From assembly GCA_027069135.1 (NCBI GenBank), contig JALXFE010000038.1, positions 20,213-84,212 of the forward strand: a stretch of 64,000 bases of DNA, in the 5' to 3' direction. The DNA is from Thermoanaerobaculia bacterium (GTDB taxonomy: Bacteria; Acidobacteriota; Thermoanaerobaculia; Multivoradales; JAHZIX01). The notes under the pieces are model-generated. The model was not told the origin of the DNA and made no database searches. It saw only the letters and a program-made list of their open reading frames with translations. This document shows, piece by piece, positions 54,770 to 63,343 of this stretch. Within the stretch, counting starts at the first letter, position 1. Each line of letters opens with the position of its first letter. Both the position numbers and the translations under genes were made by a program.

Positions 54770-56733
54770 CCGAGGGGGCGCCGGTTTGGGTGCCTTCCGA
54801 CGAGCGCGTCCGGTCGACACGCCTCACAGAGTTCTACCGCTTCATCGGCGACCGTGGCCTAAGCGCTGCCAAGGACTACCCGGAGCTCCATCGTTGGTCG
54901 GTGGAAGAACCCGAGGCTTTCTGGCCGGCGGTCTGGCGGTTCTGTGAAATTCGCTCCAGCGCTCCTTGGCACTCCGTCGTCGACGACCCGCAGCGGATGC
55001 CCGGGGCTCGTTGGTTTGAAGGAACCCGCCTCAACTTTGCAGAAAACCTCTTACGCCGGAACGACGAACAGGCCGCTTTGGTCCTGTGGAATGAAGCTGG
55101 CCCCCAGCAGCGACTGAGCTTCGCCCAGCTCCATCGGCAGGTCGAGCGGGTCGCCGTGGCTCTGGCGGCGGAGGGGGTCGGCCCTGGAGACCGTGTGGCC
55201 GGCTTTCTACCCAATATCCCGGAAACCGTCATCGCCATGCTGGCGGCGACGCGTCTCGGGGCCCTGTGGTCCTCTTGCTCTCCGGACTTCGGCGAGCGGG
55301 GAGTCTTGGACCGCTTCGGCCAGATCGAACCCAAGGTGCTCTTCGCGGCGGATGGCTACACCTGGGCGGGAAAACCCATCGACTCGATGGGTCGGGTGGC
55401 TCGCATCGTCGAGGAGCTCCCATCTGTGAAGAGGGTCGTGGTGGTCCCCTACCGCCGTTCGGCACAAAAGATCGCAGAGGCCGTTTCCGCCTTGCCCGGC
55501 GGGGTGCTCTTCGGAGATTTCCTGGGCTCTCATGACGATCCGCCGGGCTTCGCCCAACTGCCCTTCGACCATCCCCTCTACGTGATGTACTCCTCCGGCA
55601 CGACGGGCCTGCCGAAATGCATGGTCCACGGTGCTGGCGGCACGCTCCTCCAGCATCTCAAGGAGCTGGCCCTCCACACCGACGTCCGGGCCGGGGACCG
55701 CGTCTTCTACTACACCACTTGCGGCTGGATGATGTGGAATTGGCTGGTCAGCAGCCTCGCTTTGGGCGCCACCGTCGTGCTCTACGACGGATCCCCCTTC
55801 CATGGCGAGAAGGACATCCTCTGGAGAATGGCTGAAGAAGAGCAGATCACCCACTTCGGCATCAGTGCGAAGTACATCGCTCTGGCGGAGAAGGAAGGGC
55901 TTCAGCCGGCTCGAGAGCGGGATCTTTCGGCCCTGCGGACGATTCTGTCCACCGGATCGCCCCTGGCACCAGAGAGCTACGACTACGTCTACCGCAACGT
56001 GAAGGAAGATGTCTGCCTCTCCTCCATCTCCGGCGGCACGGACATCATCTCCTGCTTCGCCTTGGGCCATCCCAACGGTCCGGTCTACCGGGGTGAGCTT
56101 CAGGTCCGGGGCCTCGGAATGGACGTCCAGGTCTTCGATGCGGACGCGGAGCCCCTCATCGGGGAGCCCGGCGAATTGGTCTGTACCCGAGCCTTTCCGT
56201 CGATGCCGGTGGCCTTCTGGAAGGACCCGGAGGGTACCAAGTACCACGACGCCTATTTCGACATCTATCCGGGCATCTGGCGCCACGGGGATTGGGTCGA
56301 GCTGACCGAACGGGGCGGCCTCATCATCTACGGCCGTTCCGACGCCACGCTCAATCCGGGGGGCGTACGCATCGGTACTGCCGAGATCTACCGCCAAGTG
56401 GAATCGTTGGATGAGATCCTCGAAAGCCTCGTCGTGGGCCAGGACTGGAAAGGGGATGTGCGGGTCGTCCTCTTCCTGAGGCTCCGGCCAGGCATCGATC
56501 TCGACGATGCTCTCAGAGATCGAATAAGGCGGCATATCCGGGCCAACGCCACCCCCCGCCATGTACCGGCCAAGATCATCGCCATCGCCGACATCCCCCG
56601 TACGATCAGCGGGAAGATCTCCGAGCTCGCCGTTCGCAACGTCCTTCACGGGCGCCCCGTCCGGAATACCGACGCCCTCGCCAACCCCAAAGCCCTGGAC
56701 CTCTATCGCGATCTTCCCGAGCTGGCCACCTGA
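54766..56733 (+). CDS. aacS: Acetoacetyl-CoA synthetase
   Basis: ATP-dependent ligase making acetoacetyl-CoA from acetoacetate. About 655 residues; GTG 54766 overlaps the fahA stop. AMP-forming family features: YVMYSSGTTGLPKCMVHGAGG, YYTTCGWMMWNWLVSSLALGATVVLYDGSP, GISAKYIALAEKEG, GRSDATLNPGGVRIGTAEIYRQVE and the C-terminal Lys in RTISGKISELAVRN (acetylation site in relatives). The N-terminal ACAS_N-like part and length fit AacS. It uses acetoacetate released by FahA, which completes carbon entry to acetyl-CoA. Confidence 0.93.
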   Translation: MTEGAPVWVPSDERVRSTRLTEFYRFIGDRGLSAAKDYPELHRWSVEEPEAFWPAVWRFCEIRSSAPWHSVVDDPQRMPGARWFEGTRLNFAENLLRRNDEQAALVLWNEAGPQQRLSFAQLHRQVERVAVALAAEGVGPGDRVAGFLPNIPETVIAMLAATRLGALWSSCSPDFGERGVLDRFGQIEPKVLFAADGYTWAGKPIDSMGRVARIVEELPSVKRVVVVPYRRSAQKIAEAVSALPGGVLFGDFLGSHDDPPGFAQLPFDHPLYVMYSSGTTGLPKCMVHGAGGTLLQHLKELALHTDVRAGDRVFYYTTCGWMMWNWLVSSLALGATVVLYDGSPFHGEKDILWRMAEEEQITHFGISAKYIALAEKEGLQPARERDLSALRTILSTGSPLAPESYDYVYRNVKEDVCLSSISGGTDIISCFALGHPNGPVYRGELQVRGLGMDVQVFDADAEPLIGEPGELVCTRAFPSMPVAFWKDPEGTKYHDAYFDIYPGIWRHGDWVELTERGGLIIYGRSDATLNPGGVRIGTAEIYRQVESLDEILESLVVGQDWKGDVRVVLFLRLRPGIDLDDALRDRIRRHIRANATPRHVPAKIIAIADIPRTISGKISELAVRNVLHGRPVRNTDALANPKALDLYRDLPELAT

Positions 56734-56908
56734 ACCAAAACGTAAGTGCTTCTTACATTCGGTCGCACCAGACGTAAGACCCATCTATGTTTTGGCCAGA
56801 CCCTACCCTCATTTCTCGCCCTTCTTGGAGCGCCCGGATCCGAGAGGGGTGGCCCAAGGCACCTACTGTTTGGCTCTCCGGTGTCCGCAGGGTCGGCGAA
56901 GAGGGAAT

Positions 56909-58063
56909 TCAGACCTTGAAGAGTAGGTCGAGAATTCCAGACTGGATACCCGATTCCTTCAGGAAAGCGGTGAGATGGCTGGAAGCCTGCTGGAGATCCA
57001 AACCAAGAGTTTCGAGCTCGCCATGGAGTTCCTGTCGAATGCCGCGATAGTTCTGAGGCAGTCGGGAGTAGGTCGCCTCCAGCATCAACGCCTCGACCAT
57101 AAGCAATTGTGGGTAGAAACGGACCAAGGGCGGTTCTTCTGAGCCCTCCGCTTCGGCCCCTCCCAGGTGCTGGAAAGCCTTATAGACCGCTCGAAACGTC
57201 GAGACTCCGTTGATATGTACAACCTCGTCGCTGAACTGCCCAACGGAGACGCCTCCAACTCTCGTGAGACCTCGGATTCCTCTGCTGGGAAAACCGCAAA
57301 GATGAGCCAGAAGCTGGTACCAACTGAGCAGGGGATAGTAGTCAAAGCCTTCCGGATAAGGCATCGTCCCCTCGGGGCCCGAGGGCAGTGCTCGAGCGGC
57401 CAACGTCTGTTCTTCTAGAGTTGGAACTCGTGCAAAGACTCGACGGCTCCCCGCATGCCTACCCTGAGTGGAACCCTGCCAGGAGTGGGGCTTCAGACTG
57501 GCCCGCAGACCGCTATCTCGTAGGGCTTGCCAAGGCCCTTTCTCCAGGAAGACGAGAGCAGAATGGGCGATCGGAGAGGGCCCGATCTCTCCGGTCGTCC
57601 ATACCGTGCGGATAGCTTCTCGAGAGCCAGCAGAGGTCTCCAATTCCCGGAACAGCTCCGGAGCAAAGACAAAGCAATCAATGTGTATCCATCCAAAGCC
57701 GGTTTCGCAACTCTCCAGCAACATCTCAAGAACACTGCAATCGTCGACGCGAAGAGCGAAGTGGAAAAAGGGACGTCCAGACTCAAGCTCAGCCCACTGT
57801 TTCTCCTCCTCAGAGAGATCCGTGCCCAAGAGAATCAGGGGAATATCCTCTGGCACCAAAGAGACGGACTTTGCGAGCCAGTGCAGAAGCCCGCTCGAAA
57901 AGAACATGAAAAACGAACGATCGGAAGACTCCAAACTTCCCAGAAAATCCTGAAGGCGCTGCTTTTCGGGATCTTCCAGTCTCGACTCCTCTTCAAGGTG
58001 CTGAGCGTCGTCCAGCTGAGCAGGGGTCTTGCGGGCTACACTGTCTATCTTGCTCATATTCAT
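56909..58063 (-). CDS. Protein of unknown function
   Basis: 384 residues, no signal peptide or membrane segments. The N-terminal region is charged (KTPAQLDDAQHLEEESRLEDPEKQRLQDFL), followed by what looks like an alpha/beta region (PFFHFALRVDDCSVLEMLLESCETGFGWIHIDCFVFAPELFRELE) and a helical C-terminus (RFYPQLLMVEALMLEATYSRLPQN). No family was recognised. Codon use is less GC-biased than the tyrosine genes on either side, and it interrupts that cluster, so it may be a later insertion. Start ATG 58063 (or Met at 58057). Confidence 0.55.
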   Translation of the reverse strand: MNMSKIDSVARKTPAQLDDAQHLEEESRLEDPEKQRLQDFLGSLESSDRSFFMFFSSGLLHWLAKSVSLVPEDIPLILLGTDLSEEEKQWAELESGRPFFHFALRVDDCSVLEMLLESCETGFGWIHIDCFVFAPELFRELETSAGSREAIRTVWTTGEIGPSPIAHSALVFLEKGPWQALRDSGLRASLKPHSWQGSTQGRHAGSRRVFARVPTLEEQTLAARALPSGPEGTMPYPEGFDYYPLLSWYQLLAHLCGFPSRGIRGLTRVGGVSVGQFSDEVVHINGVSTFRAVYKAFQHLGGAEAEGSEEPPLVRFYPQLLMVEALMLEATYSRLPQNYRGIRQELHGELETLGLDLQQASSHLTAFLKESGIQSGILDLLFKV

Positions 58064-58147
58064 GGTAACGCCCTTAGAAGAAGACTCTTCAGAGAATCAC
58101 GCTGCGAGCGTAGCAGACTCAGCAGGTGTATTTTTCTTCATTCCCTC

Positions 58148-58198
58148 TAACAGCCCGCGGCAGAAGTCAGGCGGCTAGATTCTTGCCACGAGCTGCTA
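58148..58198. repeat. 51-bp miniature copy of the TAGCAGCCCGTGGCA repeat family
   Basis: Starts TAACAGCCCGCGGCAGAAGTC and ends with the inverse TTGCCACGAGCTGCTA, with only about 15 bases between: both ends kept, interior lost. On the minus strand its end TAG (58198-58196) is the stop codon of the MarR-family gene. Confidence 0.75.
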
Positions 58199-58675
58199 AC
58201 CATTCCCGCCTACCCTCAACTTGCGCAGCAGCTCAAGGAGGGCTCGACTCTCTTCTGCGCTGAGATTCTCCGTCAACCGGGCTTCGACTCCAAGAATCCG
58301 CTGCCGGGCATCCTTCAACAGCTCTTCCCCAGCAGGGGTCAGCCGCACACGGGACCGCCTCCGGTCGTCGGTGGAGCGGAGGCGGGAGATGAGGCCTCTC
58401 TTTTCCAACTTATCCAAGGGCTTGACCAGCACCGTCGGCGCCGTTCCGATGTGGCGGGCGATTTCCCGTTGTGAGAGGTGAGGATTGCGGGCGATGAACT
58501 CGAGAGCCGCGAATTGGATCGGCGCGAGCTCCTGGTCCTCGAAGGCCCGGGCGAAGAGCTGACTCGCCAGGGCGTAGGAAATCCGCAGGTTGTAGCCGAT
58601 GCATTCCTCGAGGACCCCGTGATCCACCGTGTCTTCAGCTCTCGGGGAACTCGGGTCTCGGGGGCTTCCGGACAT
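58196..58675 (-). CDS. MarR-family transcriptional regulator
   Basis: About 159 residues from ATG 58675; the frame extends to 58750, but that start would overlap the hppD promoter. Winged-helix core: LAPIQFAALEFIARNPHLSQREIARHIGTAPTVLVKPLDKLEKRGLISRLRSTDDRRRSRVRLTPAGEELL. Divergent from hppD-hmgA with a short shared intergenic region, which is the usual place for the local regulator; homogentisate or hydroxyphenylpyruvate are plausible effectors. Its stop codon comes from a repeat element. Confidence 0.85.
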   Translation of the reverse strand: MSGSPRDPSSPRAEDTVDHGVLEECIGYNLRISYALASQLFARAFEDQELAPIQFAALEFIARNPHLSQREIARHIGTAPTVLVKPLDKLEKRGLISRLRSTDDRRRSRVRLTPAGEELLKDARQRILGVEARLTENLSAEESRALLELLRKLRVGGNG

Positions 58676-58724
58676 CCCTTCCGAAAGCTCGGCAGATCGC
58701 TGGCCAGATAAATCGTTCACGTGG

Positions 58725-58730
58725 TATACT
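58725..58730 (+). promoter_or_regulatory. Probable -10 box for hppD-hmgA
   Basis: TATACT sits about 57 bases before the hppD start in the divergent region, next to the palindromes CACGTG and GTATAC. No good -35 was found, as expected for a regulated promoter; the palindromes may be the MarR operator. Confidence 0.35.
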
Positions 58731-58786
58731 ATTCTTCTTGAAGGCAGCATCCGTCAACCCATTTTCCCATGTCGGAGGAGATTTCC

Positions 58787-59875
58787 TTGAGTCAGGACCC
58801 ACTCCAGTTAAAGAGGATTCATCACGTCGAATTCTGGGTGGGAAACGCCAAGCAAGCGGCGTTCTTCTACCGCAACGCCTTCGGTTTCTCGCAGTTCGCC
58901 TATCAGGGGCTCGAGACCGGTGAGCGGAATCACACATCCCACGTCCTGGGGCAGAAAAAGGCCCGCTTGATCTTTACTTCTCCCATGGGCCGCGGCGGCC
59001 CCATGAACGAGTACCTCGATCGCCACGGCGACGGAGTGCGGGACATCGCCTTCGAGGTCGCCGACGCCGACGCTGCCTACTCAGCAGCCCTCGAGCGCGG
59101 TGCCGAAAGCGTGACGGAACCCCACGATCGCAGCGACGAGCACGGCACGGTGCGGTGGGCGGCAATCCAGACGTATGGGGACACGATCCACTCCCTGATT
59201 TCCTACAAAGACTACTCCGGCCCCTTCCTTCCTGGTTTCGGCGCCAAAGAGATCCCGGGTGAAGACACGGGCCTGCAGATCGTCGACCACATCGTCGGCA
59301 ACGTCGAGCTGGGCAAGATGAACTTCTGGGCGGATTGGTATTCGAAAGTCTTGGGCTTCGAACGCTACATCACCTTCGACGACAAGGACATCTCCACCGA
59401 GTTCAGCGCGCTGATGAGCATCGTCATGTCGGACGACTCTCAGAAGGTGAAGTTCCCGATCAACGAGCCGGCGGAAGGCCGTAAGAAGAGCCAGATCGAG
59501 GAGTACCTGGACTTCAACGGCAGCGCCGGAGTGCAGCATCTCGCGCTGCTCACCGGCGACGTCATCAAGACGGTGCGTCACCTACGGGCCAACGGTATTG
59601 AATTCCTGGAGGTGCCCCAGAGTTATTACGACGAGTTGACGGACCGGGTGGGAGAGATCGACGAGAGCATCGATGCCATTCGCGAGTTGGGGATCCTGGT
59701 GGACCGGGATGAAGATGGCTATCTGCTGCAGCTCTTCACCAAGCCCCTGGAAGATCGCCCAACGCTCTTCTTCGAAATCATCCAGCGCAAGGGCAGCCGC
59801 GGCTTTGGTAAGGGCAACTTCAAGGCCTTATTTGAATCGATCGAACGGGAACAGGCCCTTCGGGGTAATTTGTAG
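58787..59875 (+). CDS. hppD: 4-hydroxyphenylpyruvate dioxygenase
   Basis: Converts 4-hydroxyphenylpyruvate to homogentisate using Fe(II) and O2. About 362 residues from TTG 58787, placed six bases after GGAGGAG; ATG 58769 lies before that site. Two glyoxalase-fold halves: [25 protein letters not shown] and the catalytic half with iron ligands in [23 protein letters not shown] and [11 protein letters not shown]. The C-terminal [17 protein letters not shown] is typical. Followed by hmgA after 22 bases. Confidence 0.96.
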   Translation: MSQDPLQLKRIHHVEFWVGNAKQAAFFYRNAFGFSQFAYQGLETGERNHTSHVLGQKKARLIFTSPMGRGGPMNEYLDRHGDGVRDIAFEVADADAAYSAALERGAESVTEPHDRSDEHGTVRWAAIQTYGDTIHSLISYKDYSGPFLPGFGAKEIPGEDTGLQIVDHIVGNVELGKMNFWADWYSKVLGFERYITFDDKDISTEFSALMSIVMSDDSQKVKFPINEPAEGRKKSQIEEYLDFNGSAGVQHLALLTGDVIKTVRHLRANGIEFLEVPQSYYDELTDRVGEIDESIDAIRELGILVDRDEDGYLLQLFTKPLEDRPTLFFEIIQRKGSRGFGKGNFKALFESIEREQALRGNL

Positions 59876-59897
59876 GGCTCGAGGAGGAATTCCAGCC

Positions 59898-61055
59898 ATG
59901 CCGATCTATCACCGCCTCGGCGAGATCCCTCGCAAGCGCCACAGCATCTTCCGTCAGAAGGACGGCAGCCTCTACCCGGAACAGCTGGTGGGCAACAAGG
60001 GCTTCACGGGGATTTCATCGCTGCTCTACCACGTTCATCAGCCGACCCGCATCCTCACCGTGAGCCACTTCGCCGAGGTCAAGGTGGAAGAAGAAGCCCG
60101 CACCGCCGTCCAGCACCGGCATTTCCGGAGCCACCGCTTAGCCCCCGGCGGCAGCGCGATCCTGGACCGGGTGCCCATGCTCTTCAACAACGATGTGACC
60201 TCCTACTTCGTCCAGCCGGATAAGGAAGACGATTTCTTCTACCGCAACTCTCAAGGGGACGAGCTGATCTACGTCAGCGAAGGGGAGGGGCACCTGGAGA
60301 CCCAATTCGGCAAGCTTCCCTTCGTCCCCGGGGACTATCTGGTGATCCCCCGCGGGGTTCTCCACCGCTACCGCTACACCGGTGAGAAGGCCGTCAAGTT
60401 CCTCATCCTGGAAGCTCCCGGCTGCTATGCCACCCCCAAGCGCTACCGCAACGCCCACGGCCAGCTGACGGAAGACTCCCCTTTCAGCGAACGGGATCTC
60501 AAGCTTCCCCGCGATCTCGAGACCCACGACGAGAAGGGCGAGTTCCGCATCCTCGTCAAGCAGCGGGACGCCCTCACCGAGATGACCCTGGACCACCACC
60601 CCCTGGACGTGGTCGGCTGGGACGGCTACTTCTACCCCTGGGGCATCTCGATCCACGACTTCGAGCCCCGGGTCGGCCGTTTCCACCTGCCGCCCCCCAT
60701 CCACCAACAATTCGAATGCGACGGATTCGTCGTCTGCAGCTTCTGTCCGAGGCCGTATGACTTCGACCCGACCGCCATTCCGGCTCCCTACAACCATTCG
60801 AACGTCATGTCCGACGAGGTGCTCTACTACGCTTCCGACGAGTTCATGAGCCGCAAGGGCATCGAATACGGCTCCCTCACCCTCCACCCGGACGGCATCC
60901 CCCACGGTCCCCACCCGGGCAGAATGGAAGATTCCATCGGCGTCAAGGGGACCGACGAGCTGGCCGTCATGTTCGACACCTTCCGCCCCTTGAAAGTCGC
61001 CAAGAACGTCCTCGACATCGAGGACCGAGAGTATTACCGCAGCTGGATCGAGTAA
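59898..61055 (+). CDS. hmgA: Homogentisate 1,2-dioxygenase
   Basis: Ring-cleaving Fe(II) dioxygenase producing maleylacetoacetate. 385 residues from ATG 59898 behind GAGGAGG. Cupin features: MLFNNDVTSYF, ELIYVSEGEGHLETQFG, PFVPGDYLVIPRGVLHRY, DVVGWDGYFYPWGISIHDFEPRVGRFHLPPPIHQQFE and GSLTLHPDGIPHGPHPG, where His/Glu ligands cluster. Shorter than the eukaryotic enzyme (about 440), in line with many bacterial forms. Co-transcribed with hppD. Confidence 0.95.
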   Translation: MPIYHRLGEIPRKRHSIFRQKDGSLYPEQLVGNKGFTGISSLLYHVHQPTRILTVSHFAEVKVEEEARTAVQHRHFRSHRLAPGGSAILDRVPMLFNNDVTSYFVQPDKEDDFFYRNSQGDELIYVSEGEGHLETQFGKLPFVPGDYLVIPRGVLHRYRYTGEKAVKFLILEAPGCYATPKRYRNAHGQLTEDSPFSERDLKLPRDLETHDEKGEFRILVKQRDALTEMTLDHHPLDVVGWDGYFYPWGISIHDFEPRVGRFHLPPPIHQQFECDGFVVCSFCPRPYDFDPTAIPAPYNHSNVMSDEVLYYASDEFMSRKGIEYGSLTLHPDGIPHGPHPGRMEDSIGVKGTDELAVMFDTFRPLKVAKNVLDIEDREYYRSWIE

Positions 61056-61096
61056 GACTGCGCTTGGGGGGCGGGTGCTGGAGTAGACTTGAGGCT

Positions 61097-61318
61097 ATGA
61101 CGAAATCGCAGATCGAAGCTCAGATCCTCGGTCTCCCTCCGGAAGAGCGCTACCAGCTCGCGGAGTTTCTGCTAGAGAACCTCGGAGAGGGACAGCAGCC
61201 AGTGCCTTCCTGGCACCGGCAAGTCCTCACCAAGCGGCTCAAAGCGGAAGATGAAAACCCTGAAGCCGGCTCTCCCTGGCCCGAAGCAAAAGCTCGAATC
61301 CTAGACTCCCTTCACTGA
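61097..61318 (+). CDS. Addiction-module antitoxin, TIGR02574 type
   Basis: 73 residues. The N-terminal half KSQIEAQILGLPPEERYQLAEFLLENL is the addiction-module component family pattern; the C-terminal half with W-EAKARILDSL is short and should wrap the toxin. Stop overlaps the toxin reading frame by four bases. Confidence 0.85.
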   Translation: MTKSQIEAQILGLPPEERYQLAEFLLENLGEGQQPVPSWHRQVLTKRLKAEDENPEAGSPWPEAKARILDSLH

Positions 61319-61614
61319 GCTTTCGGTTCTCGATTCGTCCGGAGGCCGAAGCCGATGTTCGCGAAGCTGCCCTTTGGTACGAACGGGAACGACGTGGCCT
61401 GGGCAACACCTTTGTCACTGAAGTCGATGGGATTTTCGAAGCTCTGATCGAGAACCCTCTCCGCTTTCCTCGGATGGACGGTCGGGTGCGCAGAGCCTTG
61501 GTCAAACGGTTTCCCTACGGCGTCTATTTCCTGATCCGCGGGAATCTCATCAGAGTTCTCTCTGTCCTTCATCTCTCTCGACACCCCCAAGCCTGGAAAC
61601 AACGCACCTCCTGA
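61315..61614 (+). CDS. ParE/RelE-family toxin, apparently starting with CTG
   Basis: 99 codons encode a ParE-type fold: FRFSIRPEAEADVREAALWYERE, GLGNTFVTEVDGIFEALIENP and RRALVKRFPYGVYFLIRGN, ending VLSVLHLSRHP. Homologues begin MSYRF-IRPEAE; here the aligned first codon is CTG at 61315, overlapping the antitoxin stop as CTGA. No ATG, GTG or TTG occurs at the expected position, so either CTG is used by re-initiation or the gene has lost its start. The frame is otherwise intact to TGA at 61612-61614. Confidence 0.82.
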   Translation: MSFRFSIRPEAEADVREAALWYERERRGLGNTFVTEVDGIFEALIENPLRFPRMDGRVRRALVKRFPYGVYFLIRGNLIRVLSVLHLSRHPQAWKQRTS

Positions 61615-61727
61615 GGCCGCAGCCACTACACACTTCCGGGAAGGCTGCTCGGCTTCGCCGAGGCTGGCGAGTCGGCTAAAGGACTGGACGCCTGGAAAGG
61701 GACGTAGGGGTCGAAGCCTGTGCAGGC

Positions 61728-62321
61728 TTATCTCTTGAATCCGCGCTCCACCCGATCCCAGAACTGCTCTAGGTCGAGGGCGATCTCGGGCAGGACTTCG
61801 GAGCTGTAGGAGCTGCCCTTGGGAAGGGCCACGGTGTAGCGGCCATCATGGAGAACCAGGAACTCGATCTGCCGCTCCTCCGGGTCGACAATCCAGTACT
61901 CACAGATCCCGGATTCTGCGTAGAGGGCCAACTTGTCGCCCCGGTCCCGCCGCGCAGTCCCCGGCGAAAGAACCTCCACCACCAGATCCGGCGCCCCTTC
62001 CACTTTCTCCTGCACCAAATGCGTTCGCCCCTGCGAGAGGTAGATCAAATCCGGCTGAACCACGGAATGATCCTCGAGGCGCACATCCATGGGGGCAACG
62101 ATGGCGAGCCCCGCGGAGATATCGGCAATATCTTCCAAGAATCGGAGCAGAGCTTGCACCACGAGTTGATGGACAAACGAAGGGCTTGGGCTCACGAAGA
62201 ACCTCCCGTAGACCAGCTCGCATCGGGGACTTTCTGGAAGAGCTTCGTACGCAACCCTACGGTGCGGACCCAAAGTTCCGGAAGTGCCTACCGGAGGCGT
62301 CTCTTGGAGTGCTACGACCAT
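61728..62321 (-). CDS. Uma2-family (DUF820) restriction-endonuclease-fold protein
   Basis: 197 residues. Uma2 pattern: RCELVYGRFFVSPSPSFVHQLVVQALLRFLED, VVQPDLIYL (PD-D), PDLVVEVLSPGTARRDRGDKLALYAESGICEYWIVDPEERQIEFL, which supplies the D...E-x-LSP...K arrangement of a PD-(D/E)XK fold. Many paralogues exist in cyanobacteria and other groups; their biological role is unknown. It sits in the accessory island beside the TA pair and the TIR gene. Confidence 0.88.
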   Translation of the reverse strand: MVVALQETPPVGTSGTLGPHRRVAYEALPESPRCELVYGRFFVSPSPSFVHQLVVQALLRFLEDIADISAGLAIVAPMDVRLEDHSVVQPDLIYLSQGRTHLVQEKVEGAPDLVVEVLSPGTARRDRGDKLALYAESGICEYWIVDPEERQIEFLVLHDGRYTVALPKGSSYSSEVLPEIALDLEQFWDRVERGFKR

Positions 62322-62425
62322 GGCCCCTTGAGTATAGCGCCCTCGCGGCCCTGCCCTGCTAACATCAGGCAGTTCACTACATCGAAAGTTCGATGCTCTT
62401 CACGGGGTACGACAGGAGGGGTGCG

Positions 62426-63343
62426 GTGCCGCGATCCGTTTTCGTCAGCTATAGCCATCAGCAAGGGGACTGGGTTTGGGGCCGGCTGGTGCCGGTGCTC
62501 AAGGCGGCGGGGGTGGAGGTTCTCATCGACCTCGAGCGCTTCAAAGCCGGTGGCGCGCTCTACCCGCAAATGGATGCCATTCAGGACAAGGCCGACATGA
62601 GCCTCCTCGTCCTCTCTCCCGAGTACCTGGCGAGCGACCCCTGCCAACACGAGATGAACCGTGCCATCGCCAAGAACCCCACCTTCGACCCGGCCACACT
62701 CTCCGCCCTCCCCCTACTCCGCGTCAAATGCCCCCTACCCGCACCGATCCAGAAGGCGAATCCCCTCTGGATCAGCCTCGAAGACGACACCTTGGAGGGC
62801 CCCTGGGACAAACTCCTTGAAGCTTGTAAGGGCGACTTGGTTCCGCCGGCTCCGGCGTGGCTCGCGGCCCGGGATGAAACCCGCACCTTGTTGGAGAGAG
62901 GCCAGTCGGTGAATCTCGAGGTGACCGACGGCGCCGCTTGGCGGCAGCTCCTCGAAGCCCTGAAGAACGACGGCCTCCCGGACCTGGCCATTGTCGACCT
63001 CCACCAAGGCCGCACCGCCGACCGGCGGGGCTTGGTGGAAGAGATCCTGCACCGATGCGGCGGCACCGTGAAGGTTCCCGTCGCCCCGGCGGATCTCGGT
63101 GTCCTGGATCGTTTCCTCACCAGGTGCCCCTCCAGGGTCGCCCTCACCCATTTCGACATCTTGGAGCCGCGCCAGGAGAGCTATGGCCTCGACCTCTTCG
63201 CCGCCCTCCGGGATCTGGTCAGCGAACGCCGCCTCCTCACCCTTCTGGCCATCTCCCGCACCCCGGCAGCCCAGCTCTTCCCCCACGACCATCCCTTCTC
63301 TGCCCTCGACCTCAAGACAGTACTCCTGCGGGGCCCCTTATGA
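62426..63343 (+). CDS. TIR-domain protein with a degenerate STAND/AAA-like C-terminal half
   Basis: 305 residues; GTG 62426 is chosen for its AGGAGG at 62414-62419, over ATG 62393. The TIR_2 domain (about 1-125) has SVFVSYSHQQGDWV, VEVLIDLERFKAGG and LVLSPEYLASDPCQHEM, where Glu76 in the CxxE motif matches the NADase Glu of bacterial TIRs. The rest (about 130-305) reads like a P-loop NTPase without a P-loop: ERGQSVNLEVTDGAAWRQLLEAL where Walker A would be, RVALTHFD (Asp244) like a Walker B, then LLTLLAISRTP like sensor 1. The stop overlaps the next start (ATGA). TIR proteins in bacteria commonly deplete NAD+ or signal in phage defence; that role here is inferred. Confidence 0.85.
   Translation: MPRSVFVSYSHQQGDWVWGRLVPVLKAAGVEVLIDLERFKAGGALYPQMDAIQDKADMSLLVLSPEYLASDPCQHEMNRAIAKNPTFDPATLSALPLLRVKCPLPAPIQKANPLWISLEDDTLEGPWDKLLEACKGDLVPPAPAWLAARDETRTLLERGQSVNLEVTDGAAWRQLLEALKNDGLPDLAIVDLHQGRTADRRGLVEEILHRCGGTVKVPVAPADLGVLDRFLTRCPSRVALTHFDILEPRQESYGLDLFAALRDLVSERRLLTLLAISRTPAAQLFPHDHPFSALDLKTVLLRGPL

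Noticed and set aside
55207..56784. 525-codon open frame on the minus strand
   Set aside because: It is antisense to the acetoacetyl-CoA synthetase gene, whose motifs are unmistakable; GC-rich codon bias leaves the reverse frame open.
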